Shown piece by piece: positions 63,327-64,000 of a stretch of 64,000 bases of DNA (the stretch's first letter is position 1; each line of letters opens with the position of its first letter). The position numbers and the translations under genes are program-made. The stretch lies in contig NZ_JAINRD010000005.1 of assembly GCF_020400605.1 (NCBI RefSeq), positions 248,001 to 312,000 on the forward strand, written 5' to 3'. This stretch comes from Streptomyces aculeolatus (GTDB lineage Bacteria; Actinomycetota; Actinomycetes; Streptomycetales; Streptomycetaceae). Under the pieces are notes generated by a model. It was given only the letters and a program-made list of their open reading frames with translations. It was not told the origin of the DNA and ran no database searches.

Positions 63327-63739
63327 GCGCCCCCGACTGGCGCACGGCCGCCGCCTGCCGCGACGAGCCCACCGACCTCCACTTCCCAGTCGGCGACCGC
63401 GGCCAGATCGAGCTGGCGAAGGACGTCTGCCGACGCTGCCCGTCGCGTCAGCAGTGCCTGGCGTTCGCACTGAAGATCGGCGCCAGCGACGGCATCTGGG
63501 GCGGCCTCGACGAAAGGGAACGCGCCAACCTTGCACGACGCATCGCACGACGGTCCGGGACAGAGCAGCAGCGGCGGCATGGCGGCGGGCGGCCGAAGTC
63601 GGACTGCGGCACCTACGCCGCGTACCGCCGGCACCTCGACCGCGGCGAGCCCGTCGACGACGCCTGCGCCGAGGCACACGAGGCGGACAAGGCGCGGCGG
63701 CGCAAGGCGAAGTGGACGACGCCGGCAGGTGCGGCGTGA
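63323..63739 (+). CDS. WhiB-like Fe-S transcriptional regulator, phage-encoded
   Basis: A 138-residue protein from ATG 63323. Four WhiB cysteines are seen (AACRDE, then CRRCPSRQQC), and the GIWGGLDERER turn is intact, so it should hold a [4Fe-4S] cluster. The C-terminal CGTYAAYRRHLDRGEPVDDA repeats the Cys-module look of the gene before it. Phage WhiB proteins can override host WhiB regulators. Confidence 0.82.
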   Translation: MSAPDWRTAAACRDEPTDLHFPVGDRGQIELAKDVCRRCPSRQQCLAFALKIGASDGIWGGLDERERANLARRIARRSGTEQQRRHGGGRPKSDCGTYAAYRRHLDRGEPVDDACAEAHEADKARRRKAKWTTPAGAA

Positions 63740-63741
63740 GG

Positions 63742-63975
63742 CTACTTCTCCAGCGACTCGAGGCGTGCTCGGTCCTCGAGGGCCTGCCGGTAGAACTCCG
63801 GCGACACGATCACGGCTGCTTCCTTGCCGCGGTTGATGAGGATCGTCGGTTCGCCGGCGAAGCGGGCGCGCGCGATCACCTCTCCGAGGACGTTGCGGGC
63901 CTCGGCGATCTTCGCTCGGTGCTCAGTGGGGGTCGCGCTCATAGGCAAAGCGTAGCTGACGGCTTGGATGGACAT
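63742..63975 (-). CDS. Phd/YefM-type antitoxin, apparently without an adjacent toxin in view
   Basis: A 77-residue protein from ATG 63975 with GGAGG five bases upstream. The Phd/YefM fold is read as AEARNVLGEVIARARFAGEP and ILINRGKEAAVIVSPEFYRQA. It converges with the WhiB-like gene two bases away, so the toxin that usually follows is absent on this side. It could lie upstream beyond 64,000, or be lost. Confidence 0.78.
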   Translation of the reverse strand: MSIQAVSYALPMSATPTEHRAKIAEARNVLGEVIARARFAGEPTILINRGKEAAVIVSPEFYRQALEDRARLESLEK

Positions 63976-64000
63976 CTTAGCCTCCGTAGCGTTCTTAGCT

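Larger units (their letters stand above)
49404..64000. mobile_element. Integrated element, probably a temperate phage early region (right end outside window)
   Basis: The left edge lies between the chitinase stop and the integrase stop (49465), where the integrase reads outward. The interior has a repressor/Cro pair, excisionase-like protein, methyltransferase, exonuclease, RecE-like nuclease with candidate annealing protein, WhiB-like protein and a tRNA, with many tightly packed genes. No replication-transfer genes of integrative conjugative elements are seen, so phage is favoured. No capsid, portal or terminase gene is in view. The attachment sites cannot be placed from one end. Confidence 0.8.

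Noticed and set aside
49404..64000. Integrative conjugative element (AICE) reading of the element
   Set aside because: No RepSA-like replication or Tra-type transfer gene is seen, while nuclease, WhiB and small phage-type genes are, so phage is favoured.

Overview
The window is very GC-rich DNA with actinomycete gene style: GTG and TTG starts, 4-base stop/start overlaps, and long spurious ORFs on the antisense strand. Gene content and order from gatCAB through ligA, mnmA, an oligopeptide ABC transporter, gcvT-gcvH-glyA and sdaA match, as I remember it, the conserved core of a Streptomyces chromosome (the S. coelicolor SCO5469-SCO5501 region). I therefore read the host as Streptomyces or a close relative.

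Region 1 (1-35,050) is chromosomal core. On the minus strand it holds a large ATP-binding LuxR-type regulator (cut by the window edge), a small membrane protein with an Ala-Glu-Thr repeat, an MMPL exporter, the tRNA amidotransferase genes gatC-gatA-(79-aa protein)-gatB, an RmdB-like GGDEF-EAL c-di-GMP enzyme, ligA, a MetE-C-like protein, an SDR, a LOG-family protein, mnmA, a cysteine desulfurase, a TRIC-type channel, a five-gene oligopeptide ABC transporter and two SseB-domain proteins. The plus strand holds a PGRP-type amidase and the glycine/serine block: tandem glycine riboswitch, gcvT, gcvH, glyA, sdaA.

Region 2 (35,243-49,403) is more variable. A GH26 mannanase and a GH12 endoglucanase diverge around a perfect CebR-type operator. 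Next is a two-gene RNA-repair operon: an RNA ligase-polynucleotide kinase fusion, then a protein joining an MJ1316-like RNA-end domain, an EEP phosphoesterase and a eukaryote-like poly(A) polymerase. Then come a tandem pair of DUF574 methyltransferases, a secreted PIG-L deacetylase with a CBM9-like tail, a DUF2252 protein, and a GH18 chitinase behind a DasR-type site.

Region 3 (about 49,404-64,000, continuing past the window) is an integrated element, most likely the early region of a temperate phage. It has a tyrosine integrase, a divergent repressor/Cro pair around a CTAG-rich operator region, an excisionase-like protein, and a long train of small genes mostly overlapping by 1-8 bases. The train includes a short C5-methyltransferase, a DEDDh exonuclease, a RecE/Cas4-like nuclease with a putative annealing protein, a WhiB-like regulator, and a tRNA with a UAA anticodon. 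No structural genes are in view. A Phd/YefM-type antitoxin lies at the right edge.

The best candidates for new biology are the RNA-repair operon and the phage tRNA that would read UUA, the codon Streptomyces normally leaves to bldA.
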